A stretch of DNA of 64,000 nt from Xestospongia muta. Lineage: Eukaryota; Porifera; Demospongiae; Haplosclerida; Petrosiidae. This document shows positions 38,503 to 51,848 of the stretch, in pieces (position 1 is the stretch's first letter; each line of letters starts with the position of its first letter). The DNA lies in contig OY848921.1 in the NCBI GenBank assembly GCA_963693285.1, positions 124,001 to 188,000 on the forward strand. Reading direction: 5' to 3'. Below the pieces are notes generated by a model, which was given only the letters and a program-made list of their open reading frames with translations, made no database searches and was not told where the DNA came from. The position numbers and the translations under genes were made by a program.

Positions 38503-41391
38503 TCACTGGTCCGGGTCTGGGTCAGGAGTATAATATTTACTTTTAATAGCAGGTGGTTTAATTTGTTGAAATATACTGAGTAACTCATCATATTTCTCAT
38601 AAAATGTAGACATCTCCTTCTACAACAAGAGAGTTACAGTAATGAGACACATCAAATCAGGTCTAGTTACTTGACTTTACTCACATTCACAATTTACATA
38701 ATTTTATTATACTCACTTTTTCATTTTCAAGATACTGTGTTAGTACGACACACAGTTCTTGTAAAGACTCTGTTTTTTCAGCAATTTTACCAGATAAAGT
38801 TAGAATCTCTTCTTCACAACTAAGAACAAAAGAAAATGAAGAGATACAACATGTTTTAGTATACACACCTTGCTTTAACATCAGCCAGTTGTCTCTCTAC
38901 AGTTTTGTCTTGTATAAATGTCTGCATAGAGAGTAACTGTTCCTCTAATTTAGTTTTCTCTGCTAAATCTAATCTCATTGTATTTTTGTGTTCCTTTTAA
39001 AGTTGAAGCTAATTAGAAAAAATTGTGAAAAATTACTTTTTTAGCTTGATCTAGAGATCTTTTCTCTCTCTCTACTGTATGTTCTATGTTCTCAATTTCT
39101 AACTGTTTCTTGACCAGTTCATTTTGTAACTATTAGCAACATAATTTAAATTAAAAAAACATTTAATAAAATTAGTTACCGATGATTTAATAGATTCAGC
39201 AGTTATGATCTCACGTTCTGTTTCACATGTATTACTTGACAATCTTTCAGCAAGTTGTTGTAGTCCAATCTAATAATAAAACAAATAACAACAAATTATT
39301 TTAATAGAATTATTAATACTTTAATTCTTTTATTTTGTTCAACCAGTTTAATCAATACTCCAGGATCAGCACGTTTACTAGTATTATAATCTAGTGGTGT
39401 GATACATGAAGCATCAGGAAGTATAGCAGTTAATTTACGAAGACCATCATTAACTTGACGACAGATTGTATCAATTTTTGACACACTTTGGTTGTGTATC
39501 ATTTGTAATTCTCCGACTCTTTGATATGCTTCATCTCTTGATTGATACATTTTTGATAAACTATCTTTTTTTTCTTTTTTTTCTTTACGTATTTTTTTTG
39601 CTACATTAGCACTCATAGGTTGAGTCTTAATGTGATCATGAAGTTCAGATATGTAACCTTTAGTTGAAGCAATTTTGCCCTCTATAATAATGTCAATATA
39701 AAGTAAGAACAATGCTATCATAAGACAAACCAATGTCTTCTTTGTGAGCAACAGCCTCTTTTGTATTGTTTTCATTTTCTTCTATTGTTGGTATTAACTC
39801 AGTTTCAAGTGATCTGTACTCAGCCTCACTATAAATAGTAATTCAATAATAATATATAGAATACATACATGTAATATGATATATGTACAATAATGTAATA
39901 TAATATTATTACATGGACCAGTAACATAAACATTCCAGTATTATATGTTGCAGGTATTACATATATATACCATAATACATGTACTAAGGTACATGTGTAT
40001 CCTTACATGTTTGTTTTGATCTCTTGAATGTTAGCTTGTAACGTTCCTATCTGTAATAAAGAGAAATGATATTATTTGTTATAGTTATTGTAACTTACTG
40101 ATGACTGAGATAACTCATCTCGTAATGTTACCAATTTTTTCTTTTCTTCTGTGACATTTTCAATTTCTATTGAGAGAGAGTTTATCAATATCATAAGATG
40201 ACTACTTAGTAAAGAGATTCATATAAGACAATAAAAGTACCTTCCTCTTTCTCCTTCAAACCAGTCTCTACAATGACATAAAATATAATACATTTCATTT
40301 TTAAACATACTTAATACACTCTTCTTTTGCTCGACCAAGAATTGAAAGTCTTCACTGTCACTTCCCTCCTCAAGATAAACTTGATACAAAGTGTTATTGA
40401 CCTCAAAAGCAGTCTATAAAAAAAGTACAATATTTGGACAGTCACACTGACTAGGTTACCTCTCTTCTATCCTGTTCATCAAAGTCACCATTTCTACCAA
40501 ACATAATACCTGAGGTCAAATCATGTTGAACACCCTAGAGATAGACATCATATGAGATTCATGTGAGAGTCATGTGACTTACATCCATGAACCACATCAA
40601 CATTCCCAACATAATAGGCCAAGAGTGAGGACTTCCAATAGACAGGAGATGATGCTTACTGACTGGAAAGGGGTAACTAAATTAATTAGGTAATTAATTA
40701 ATTAATTACTAGGAGATATACCCTAAATATTTGAGAATAAATGGTATTTCTTCTTCAAGTTTAAATCCAGATATAATCAGAGATGGTTCGAGGTGTTCTA
40801 AGATAAACTAGAGAGCAATGATTACCATATATGGATTTACAATATCTTACATTTAATATGTAAATAAACTCTTTAGTTGATGGTGCTTGAAGAGTACGTG
40901 GTCTAACTTCTCTTGCAAAATTCATTTCTGTAAGAAACTACAAAACATTATATATATAATAGTATATTAAGATCTTACTGAACACAGTCTTTTTATACAA
41001 GCTTGTTGGTAAGCTAGAGAACACATAATGTATACCAGTAGAATACATATAATAATAGTACTTACATTTATCACTGAGTGGTCTTGGGTCTTTCTTGAAG
41101 GCCATGTTTGGGGCACCTTGACCATAAATACTAGACCTTGAGCTATAGACCATTACTAATACTACATGTACTGTTATTTTTTTACCTTCTTCTATCAGTA
41201 CAACTTGCTCTGGGAAGACCACTAGCAGCCCTTCCACTGGAAGTACTGGTTCTACCGGCCCCAGCCATGCTAGACCGACTACTAGCTATACTAATTCGAC
41301 TCATAGTATTTGGCCTCGGTATTCCTGAGGTCTTTGACTTTGAAGGACCTTCTACAAGTTTCTTACGACTAGGGAGGCCTAAATTCTCCAT
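38503..41391 (-). CDS. NDC80: Kinetochore protein NDC80/HEC1
   Basis: Many-exon gene. The basic, Ser/Arg-rich N-terminal tail (MENLGLPSRKKL ... SRISIASSRSS) is the Aurora B target region; then KDPRPLSDK, IKRLCSEFLTEMNFA, LQAPSTKEFIYILNFI, KLEEEIPFILKYLGYPFPVSKHHLLSIGSPHSWP form the calponin-homology microtubule-binding domain, in the same order as human NDC80. The rest is coiled coil (for example KKIRKEKKEKKDSLSKMYQS, IVELQKQ-type heptads) interrupted by introns. The end SKYYTPDPDPDQ precedes the stop at 38503. It is the microtubule-attachment subunit of the outer kinetochore. It diverges from ATPSCKMT with 133 bp between starts. Confidence 0.9.
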
Positions 41392-41524
41392 CTTATCTTT
41401 TTGACTGTTGAACGAATAACCCGCCAATATGTGCAGTAAAGTAATTTCACATTTCTGGGTAATTAGGTTAATTACGGTTACACCTTACAACATTTACTTA
41501 TTATACATGACTTTGCTATAACAT
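41392..41524. promoter_or_regulatory. Divergent promoter region NDC80 / ATPSCKMT, 133 bp
   Basis: Shared 5' gap of 133 bp between oppositely oriented start codons. AT-rich, with a TTAATTACGG stretch; no confident factor site. Confidence 0.4.
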
Positions 41525-42276
41525 ATGTCACCTGATAAAGATAGTAAATGGACCAAGCGAGCTAAATGGTTAGGTTGGATCATTGGTGGAGCTGAAATTG
41601 GTATAATGATAGGGGTTATTCCCTTTATATCGCCAGCGTTACGAAGGTATTGTTTACCCTATGTTCCAGCTACACCTTCACAAATATCACGAGTGACGTC
41701 CATTTTAACAGGACCTCCAAAACGTATTGTCGACCTCGGGAGTGGTGATGGGAGAGTGGTAAGTGGGTGAGTCAGTGGGTGTGGTCAAATGTTTTTCTCC
41801 TCGAAGGTAATATCATTAGCCAAACAAGGTCACTATGTTGAAGGTATAGAACTTAACCTCTGGTTAGTCTGGACATCTCGTATTAAAGCATTATATCATG
41901 GTGTTAATAAAAACACACGTTTTTATTGGCAAAATTTATGGACAGTGAGTGGGTGTGGTTATTAAATGAGTCCTTCATCTCTACTACAACAGGTTGACTT
42001 ACAACACTATGATACCATCTTGTTCTTTGGAGTGAAAGAAATGGTATATTATTGAACATACATATATATAAATGTGTTACATTATGTAGATGTATTATTG
42101 AACATACATATATATAATTGTGTTACATTATGTAGATGAAATCTTTAGGGCATAAAATCCAACAAGAAGTACATCCAGGATGTGAGGTGATAGCTTGTCG
42201 TTTCCAATTTCCTCAATGGCGTGCTATAGCTAGCTATGAACAAGGCGTAAACAGCGTGTGGAAATACAAGTTATAA
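41525..42276 (+). CDS. ATPSCKMT: Mitochondrial protein-lysine methyltransferase, ATPSCKMT/FAM173 type
   Basis: Exons 41525-41758, 41807-41944, 41993-42043 and 42136-42276; 187 residues. A membrane segment (WLGWIIGGAEIGIMIGVIPFI) leads into PYVPATPSQI, motif I VDLGSGDGRVV, then EGIELNLWLVWTSR, FYWQNLW, FFGVKEMM and VIACRFQFPQW, matching FAM173B, which methylates Lys43 of ATP synthase subunit c. The last intron contains a tandem duplication of about 46 bp that creates two acceptors; only the second keeps the frame. FAM173A (ANTKMT) is the alternative paralogue. Confidence 0.85.
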
Positions 42277-42555
42277 TAAATAATTATGTTTAGACTGTGG
42301 GAATTTTTATGTTGGAATAGAGAGAGAGAGAGAAAGAGAGAATACTATATCATTCACAATGTATACATTATATTTACAGCACTACAGTGCGGACATGATA
42401 GAAAATTAACTTAATATTCAAAATACATCATAGTTTATTATTATTATGTCATTCATTATGACAGCTATTTTTGAAACACGAAAGAAAGTTAATAGATCGC
42501 AAGAGATAGAGTGACAGACAGACATATTGGTTCCTAAGGTGGGCGGAGTCAACTA
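42277..42555. other. Spacer between ATPSCKMT and LIS1
   Basis: Tail-to-tail gap of 279 bp that must hold both 3' UTRs and poly(A) signals. It has a short GA tract near 42318-42342 and ATTAAC/AATAAA-like sequence; nothing else recognised. Confidence 0.5.
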
Positions 42556-44797
<2,242 letters not shown>

Positions 44798-45193
44798 TGA
44801 GTTGAAGGTACTTCATTGACAATGTTCTGCACCACTTGAGTTCAAACAGTCTCACGTGATTTTACTTTTAAATCACGTGATAGTGGGGTCAAGAAGTACC
44901 AGGAACTCTTATTTTCCAGAAGGTGACAAACTGCCCTGAACTATATCTTCTGATTGAACCAGTACCACGTGATGTACCAGCTACGAGTTAGCTACTGATA
45001 TTAAATTGTAAATTAGTGTAAAAAGTACAGTCGCTTTCTCTCCAAATCTTTCTTGAGGTCTTCTTCACTTTGTGGTTGGTTTGCCTCCTTATTCTTCATC
45101 AGTCGCCATTTTTTTCGCGCTCATGTGATCCTCTTTTAACTATTTCTGCGCATGCGTACTCGATACTACATAGTACACACGTGGTAGCTGTAC
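44798..45193. promoter_or_regulatory. Divergent region with four CACGTG E-boxes and an NRF1-like site
   Basis: Between LIS1 and the small gene at 45194, CACGTG occurs at 44853, 44874, 44966 and 45178; the first two sit in an inverted TCACGTGAT arrangement. TCATGTGA lies at 45121-45128 and TGCGCATGCG at 45147-45156 (NRF1-like). In animals CACGTG is bound by USF, MYC/MAX and MiT/TFE factors. Regulation is inferred from motifs only. Confidence 0.5.
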
Positions 45194-45460
45194 ATGGAGA
45201 CTTCAGAAGAGGCTACTACAGAGATCAAGACTGCCTGTGAATATCAAGCCCTGAAAGCGTGTTTAGAGAAGAATAATTGGAAGAAAGAAAAGTGTGAGAA
45301 AGAGTGGCAGGAATTCCAGTCACTTTGTGCTACAAATAAAAGGTAATATTTTCTTAACTTATAATTAAAATAAATAGGGTATATTAAGAACATGTACATG
45401 TAATTCCTTTTTTGATACAGTTTAGCAAAGGAAGGTAAATTGCATTTACCCAAACCATGA
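45194..45460 (+). CDS. Small twin-cysteine (CHCH-like) protein
   Basis: Two exons, 45194-45342 and 45421-45460; 62 residues. Four cysteines at 15, 23, 34 and 45 form CX7C and CX10C pairs within Glu/Lys-rich helices (CEYQALKAC and CEKEWQEFQSLC), the helix-hairpin layout of small intermembrane-space proteins, although classical members have CX9C pairs. It lacks a presequence, as such proteins do. I cannot assign a named family. Its TGA stop overlaps the ATG of the next gene (ATGA at 45457-45460). Confidence 0.6.
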
Positions 45461-48096
45461 TGATGTATTGGCATTCATTAAGACTTATGGCAGGATGGCG
45501 ATATCTTAAGCCCCACCCACTCAAGCAAGTAATGGCTCGCATACCTAAGCAGACATGTCGTTCACAAAGTAATCTTTCATCAAAGACCACACCTCCTCGT
45601 AATCCACTAATGAAAGCAGTCTATTACATTAAGAACGATCCATTTGCCAGAGTCTCTCTTGTATTTGGGGGTGTGGTCTTGACTGTATTATTAGTTGTTG
45701 AATCATTCATTCCTAAAAGTCGTAAGAAGATCAAACCTCAGCTCTCTGTCCTCCCTCCTCATACCTCTCACCTTACTGTACCACGAGACAAAGAACTGTC
45801 CACTTTGCTTCACCTTCTTCCTTCTGTGTTTAGTCAGAAACCATCTGTTGTCACGGTAACAGGACCCTCTGGTAGTGGTAAGACTGAGCTTACTCTACAG
45901 TTTGTTAAGCAATTTTTAACAGTTAGTTCTCCTCGGATATCACGTAAAGAATCTTCAAAACCAATTATAGTCTATATTGATGCTACCAGTCTAGACCTGT
46001 TAGGCCAATCTGTCAATTTTGTAGCCAGCTTGCTTGGAATAAAAAATCATGAGTTATATTCATCAAGCAGTGGTTGTCATGACGATAAAGTTCAACAGTC
46101 TATGTTGACAGTTCTAAACAAATTAAGTACACAAAAAGCAAAATGGTTGCTCATTGTGGATGGAGTATGTGGAGAGTCATACCCTATTATTAAGAGTTCA
46201 TTAGAGGGTGTGGTCGATGATCGTATGTATCGTAAAGGTTACATTTTGCTGACAAGTCAAAAAGAGATAGTACCATTTTCATTAACTGGACATATCTCAT
46301 TAACTCAAGGGTAAGTCCCTTACATCATGTCATATAATTGGTTGTGATGTAATTATTATAGGTTATCACAGAAAGAAGCAAATGAACTGTTCTCAAAATT
46401 AACAAATTCCTCCCCTAATGCCCCAGCTAATCAGGTCATTAATGAGCTACTATCTTATCTCCATTATTCTCCACTTACTATTGCTTTAGCTGCATTGACC
46501 ACACGTCTTTACTCTCATTTCTATCAGTCTGCTGACAATACTGAGACTGATATTACCACCATTGTATCTGACTATCATGACATGTTAAAGGAGTCATGTG
46601 ATATGGTAAAGGAGTCACATGATAGTCATTTGCTCAACAAAGTTATGGCACTCTATATAGAAGCATTGTGTGCTATTGATAACCATTTTCTACATTCTTT
46701 AGACTTTCTCTCTCTCTGTAACACTAACTATTTTATTCCTTCATCAACAATAAAGCATCATTTGAAGAATCCTTTTTATAAACTGTCGTCAACACCATCC
46801 TCATCTCTCTTGGAAGACATGGCTACTGTCACACCTCTTGTGCCACCACCTTCATCATCATCTTATATCTCTTTAATTAAGAGTAAATTGCCTTTCATTG
46901 GAGGGACATCCCCTCCTCTGGAGAGTACTCCTGTTCAGCCTCTGTCTTTGCCAGATCTTTTAAAATCACTTCGTCTTTCTCCTTTCATTCGATCTCGAAC
47001 ATTAGGTCAGTTAGAGCTGTTCACTGTTCATACCAGCTGTAGGCATCACCTTAGCAACCATTTTATGATGTACACTGTACCTCGAATGGAGGAAGAACAT
47101 TTAAAAATAGCACAAGATTACTGGAATAAAACAGCATGGTTTAAAAAGTTCAGGAGTTTTGATTCAAATAGCTCTCTCACCAAATTTCGGTCAAATCTTC
47201 CTGGTCTAAAAGAAGGCAAAGTACTGACTGAAGAACAATACAAATTAGTGACTAATGACATTAATTATTATCAGTACATACATCTTGTATCTCATTATCA
47301 TCGTGTTGTTAATACTCTGACCAATGAACTTAAGTATCTCAGTAGAGATCCCGAAGATCTCACCATGCGACGATATATTAAACCTCATCTTGAGTTTGTC
47401 TGTTCAAACCAGTTAGCTGAACGAGATCAACTAAGATGTCAAGCTGGTTTGTTATCTATAGAAGCTAGTTTTTCAACTGACCAAACCAGTATTTATAGCA
47501 GGTATTGCACGTTATTGGAATCGATGAGAGAAGCATTTGGATCAACTCACCAAGAGATAGCTAATACACTGACAGCAATGGCTGAAATACATTATTATAA
47601 AGGAGATTATGGTTCAGCTAGAGAGCTACTTACTTCAGCTATTGCCCTACATGAACAGACACCTTCACATCTCAGAACACCCACTCAGTCAATGGATTTA
47701 GCTGGCTCATTGTCGACACTAGGTCTGGTCTATGCTAGTCTTGGAGAGAGACAACTTTGTCGAGAGAAGTTAGAGAAAGCATTAGGTTTATTTCAAACTA
47801 TTCCTTCAGATGGGGACATACCAAAGAAACAGCGAAAGTTGGTAGCAACCACAGTTACCGATTTAGGCCATGCCTATGTATCTACAGGTGATATTATTGG
47901 TGCTAAAAAGTACTTAGACTTAGCTCTCATTGCACAACGTGGTATCCATGGCGATGACCATCCTGAGGTGGCTAGGACACTAAATGTTTTAAGTATAGTA
48001 TATTCATTAATGGGAGATAATTTTGAGAGTAGAAATTCACGCAAAGAAGCTGGTAAAATACAGTCTGAATTGTTAAAACAATCAGATGTGATATAA
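45457..48096 (+). CDS. Membrane-anchored STAND-type NTPase with TPR repeats
   Basis: Exons 45457-46310 and 46362-48096; 862 residues. A basic N-terminus and one hydrophobic helix (about 64-83, SLVFGGVVLTVLLVVESFI) precede a P-loop NTPase: Walker A GPSGSGKTEL (Lys142), Walker B WLLIVDG (Asp235), then a TSQK sensor-like segment and a helical NB-ARC-like region. The C-terminal 220 residues carry at least four TPR-like units (IANTLTAMAEIHYYKGDY, LAGSLSTLGLVYASLGE, VATTVTDLGHAYVSTGDI, VARTLNVLSIVYSLMGD). Such STAND ATPases are signalling switches; this one could sit in a mitochondrial or ER membrane. No named orthologue recognised. Several in-frame Met codons near the start make the exact N-terminus uncertain. 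Confidence 0.7.
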
Positions 48097-48099
48097 TTA

Positions 48100-48586
48100 A
48101 CTCTATATATTGTCTCAACCCAGTATATAAAAGAATAATTTCTTTGTTTTTATCCATATATAGTGTGACACTTCTAACATTATTCTAGAGAAATCAGCTC
48201 TCAAATGCTTTGTTAGAGCTCCTAATAAAATAAAAATTATTCATCATCCAATAAAAGATAAAAGGTAGGATGATGAATTATCTTGTAAGCAATCTTGGAA
48301 TACTTCTTGGTAGGTCGAGTTATAAATTTCTCATTCTGTCTCCCTTCTTTAACTAACAGTGCAGCTCTCTACAAGATCACACTAATATAAGAAACATTAG
48401 TTATGTACTATTATACCTTGTGGTTGTCAGTTGGTTCAATGTCTTCTAAACATAAACAACAATACTAACAACAACAATAGAACTATAATCATTACCATTA
48501 TTTGATGTTTCCTCCATTGAAGTATAAATAGATGAGAAAGAGTTAGTGAGGCTAACAGTGTCTTCTGTTATTGAAACTAGTTCCAT
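48100..48586 (-). pseudogene. Relic of a deleted TPC copy (both ends, no middle)
   Basis: At 48586 an intact start (MELVSITEDTVSLTNSFS) and the first three TPC exons are present up to YSKIAYKIIHHP, where sequence breaks near 48240. Directly beyond, 48100-48176 matches the last-exon end and 3' flank of the TPC copies (CAGTATATAAAAGAATAATT). The whole middle of the gene is gone. The first exons could still be transcribed but cannot make a channel. Confidence 0.8.
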
Positions 48587-48737
48587 TTTAACTTCTTACA
48601 ACACAGAAGTAGTAGAGGAAAATGTCATGAAATAGTTCCTGACTCTTTGAGAGTTATGTACCAACTAAACAATGTTTTATGGAACTAATAATTTAATAAT
48701 TTAATTATATATATACGCTACTGAAATAACAATGTTG

Positions 48738-48921
48738 TATATATATATATATATATATATATGTAACATAATATGTCTTTACTATGATATGTATAAATAT
48801 AAAAATATTTAATATGTAATAGAACAACAAAGCATGATGTTCTTTTTTTAAATGACTCTACTATTCATATACAGTAGACACTGTCCTGATACAATATTAT
48901 AATATTATATTAGTGTATGAA

Positions 48922-48956
<35 letters not shown>
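48738..48956. repeat. (TA)n microsatellites in TPC spacer
   Basis: Two TA tracts, at about 48738-48761 and 48925-48955, inside the 580-bp spacer between the relic and TPC-B. The remainder of the spacer is AT-rich and unassigned. Confidence 0.85.
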
Positions 48957-48962
<6 letters not shown>

Positions 48963-49166
48963 TATATACATATACAATGCTGAAAGTTGTATCAATTACA
49001 AACTTTTATGATGTTTTATTGTGTCAAGCTTGTGCTAGTTCTTGAGGGTTTCATTCCTATTGTAATATTGTTTTTAAATTAAATAATCTTACAATTATAA
49101 TCATGTTAGCTAACTACATTGACATCATATACTAACTAAACATATATATCAATGTTATACATTGTC

Positions 49167-51803
49167 TTAACCCAGTATATAAAAGAATAATTTCTTTGTT
49201 TTTATCCATATATAGTGTGACACTTCTTTAAAGAAATTCCTTGGAGATTCACGATAACTTGAGAACACATTTTCATGTGGTGTCTTTCGTTTTATATCAT
49301 ATTCTTCATTCCATTCCTACAATATATGGAGTATTGTAATATCTACTAATGATGGGTGTGGTCTCTCACCTTGAGTTCATTACTATATATAAACATTCTC
49401 AAGTCATCGTTATTCATTAACCTCTTCCCACGGAACTCTCCTTTATATAACTAGTAATAAACCAGTAATAACTATAATATTATAACTAATAACTCCACCT
49501 ACTTTTATTGTACGAGGTTGAACTGTTCTTTGTCGACGTAACCATTCATAAAATGACCACTTCTTCTTTTTATGATAATTTAGAGTTTTATAAATTATTT
49601 TCTGCAAGTTCTGAACATCATCTTCACTTAACTTGATTTGAACTACTTTCTTCAGTTCTATATACAAAATTAACATAATATGTACCATGTTATTATAATT
49701 ACCTGAAGTTGCGTTATCCTGATCCTCACTGTCTAATTTAGCACTTTTTAATACCAATATACCAGATTCAAAGGCATCCACAATATAGACAATAGCTGTA
49801 TTAACTACCAACTAAAAGAACCAGGTATAATCATTATATAATTTAATGGACAAATATTTACTGTTGAAGTGATCCAAAAAAAGATAAAATAAATACGAGC
49901 AAATTGATTAGTGGTTGTTACAAAACCCTCCTACATTAAATTAGTCATGTGATTGTCACATGATATAACATCTTACCATTTGAATGAACCAGTTATTAAC
50001 AACCATTTCTTCATACAATGTCACTATAATAACATCATATTATAACAAGTCATATATTATAACTTGTCACTTACCATAACTCCGCCCAATATTGTCAAAG
50101 TTATTAAGCCAATAGAGATTAGGATCATCTCGAATTGATCCATTATTTGAATAATATTGTCCAACACCATATGAAGCATTAACACTATATAAACCACAAT
50201 ATTAATATATTATTATATTATTGTGGTTTATCTTACCAACATCCAGGAAAGACTCTGTTATCAGGACCACTAAATATTTCCATACCAATAATGGAGTAGA
50301 AATAGAAGACAATACCAAGTAATAATAACACACTAAATTAAATAAATAACACATCATCAATAATATATTAAAAAGAATACCTCAACATTCTACTGGCTAG
50401 AACTGTTGTAATACGTATTAGAAAAAAGTAATTCTTTTTTAATCGAAGCAATCTAAAAATACATAATATTATATGATGTAATAATGATAACATATTGTTT
50501 GATTACCTTAATAATTTAATTGGACGTACTATTGCCAGATATCTTATCCAAATTATGTTATTAATACTAACTTCAACACAGAGACAAATAAAACTTCCCA
50601 TTACAATAATAAAGTCCACCCTATCATTAAATATATAACAATAATACTATCTACTAACTACTTACAAATTTGACCATTTTCTAAAATATTTAGTAGGACC
50701 ATTCAAAAAAAGTTTTGTTAAGACTTCTATTACATAAACTAAATGAGAAAAATGAAGTATTTTATTATATGATATTGAACTGACTGAAATTGAATACAAA
50801 TGATCCAGTTATTCCTTGTCTTGGAGCACAAAATTGATCTGATCTTGTCTCATTATCAATGTTCTCTTCTATTATGACAAAACATTATATAATGACATAT
50901 AACACAACAATATATTACCACAATGTCTTTCATGAATTGCTATATATATCAGTAGATATAGTAGATTAGCAATTACTATTATAGCTAATGAGAGATATGT
51001 ATAAATATAGTTGTATTAAGTCTGAACATACTTATAACAATATCAAACAGCCAATGTCTTATTACATTATGTATTCCTAGAGAGACAAATATGTGTATAT
51101 TTCTCAAATATTGTTATAATTTACTGCATAAAACATTCTTAACATTTAGTGGTATCCTGTTGTTAGCTTCATACCAAGTTACTGCAACTCCTGATTCGTG
51201 AATCTAAACAATGACATCATAATGACATCACCACATCTTGTCAACTTACCAGTTGCCATTTTAAGTTCTCAATTTCATAAAAATGACTAAATTCTTCCCA
51301 TGAGAGATGACCATTATTATCATGATATTGTAATGCTTTAAATATACACATAGACTCATGATCAGCTATAGAAATATTGTTATAAATATTTCATTAAATA
51401 TTAACTAACATAATTTGGAATCATGAACTTTCATGAAGCACAGAAAATTCAATAAAGATACATATTCATTTTCACTTTTGAGTATATCAAATGCTTGTAA
51501 GAGAGCCTCCCTTTAATTAAAAGTGATATTAAATGGATAGTAAATTATGTAATGGTACCGTCTGTGAAGATATATCTCTTTAAATTTCCCTTGTTCTGCT
51601 GCTTTAAATTTTGCAAACACTACAGCTAATAACTAACAGAGATTATTGATATATTATTATAATGAACTACTTACCACATTAGAGAAATAATAAAATGTTA
51701 TTAACATATAAATCATAAAGAATACAGGAGCTACTGGAGAGTTATAATAGGACTCCATGAATACATCTGGATGACTATAGAATTATTATTATTATTGTTA
51801 TTA

Positions 51804-51848
<45 letters not shown>

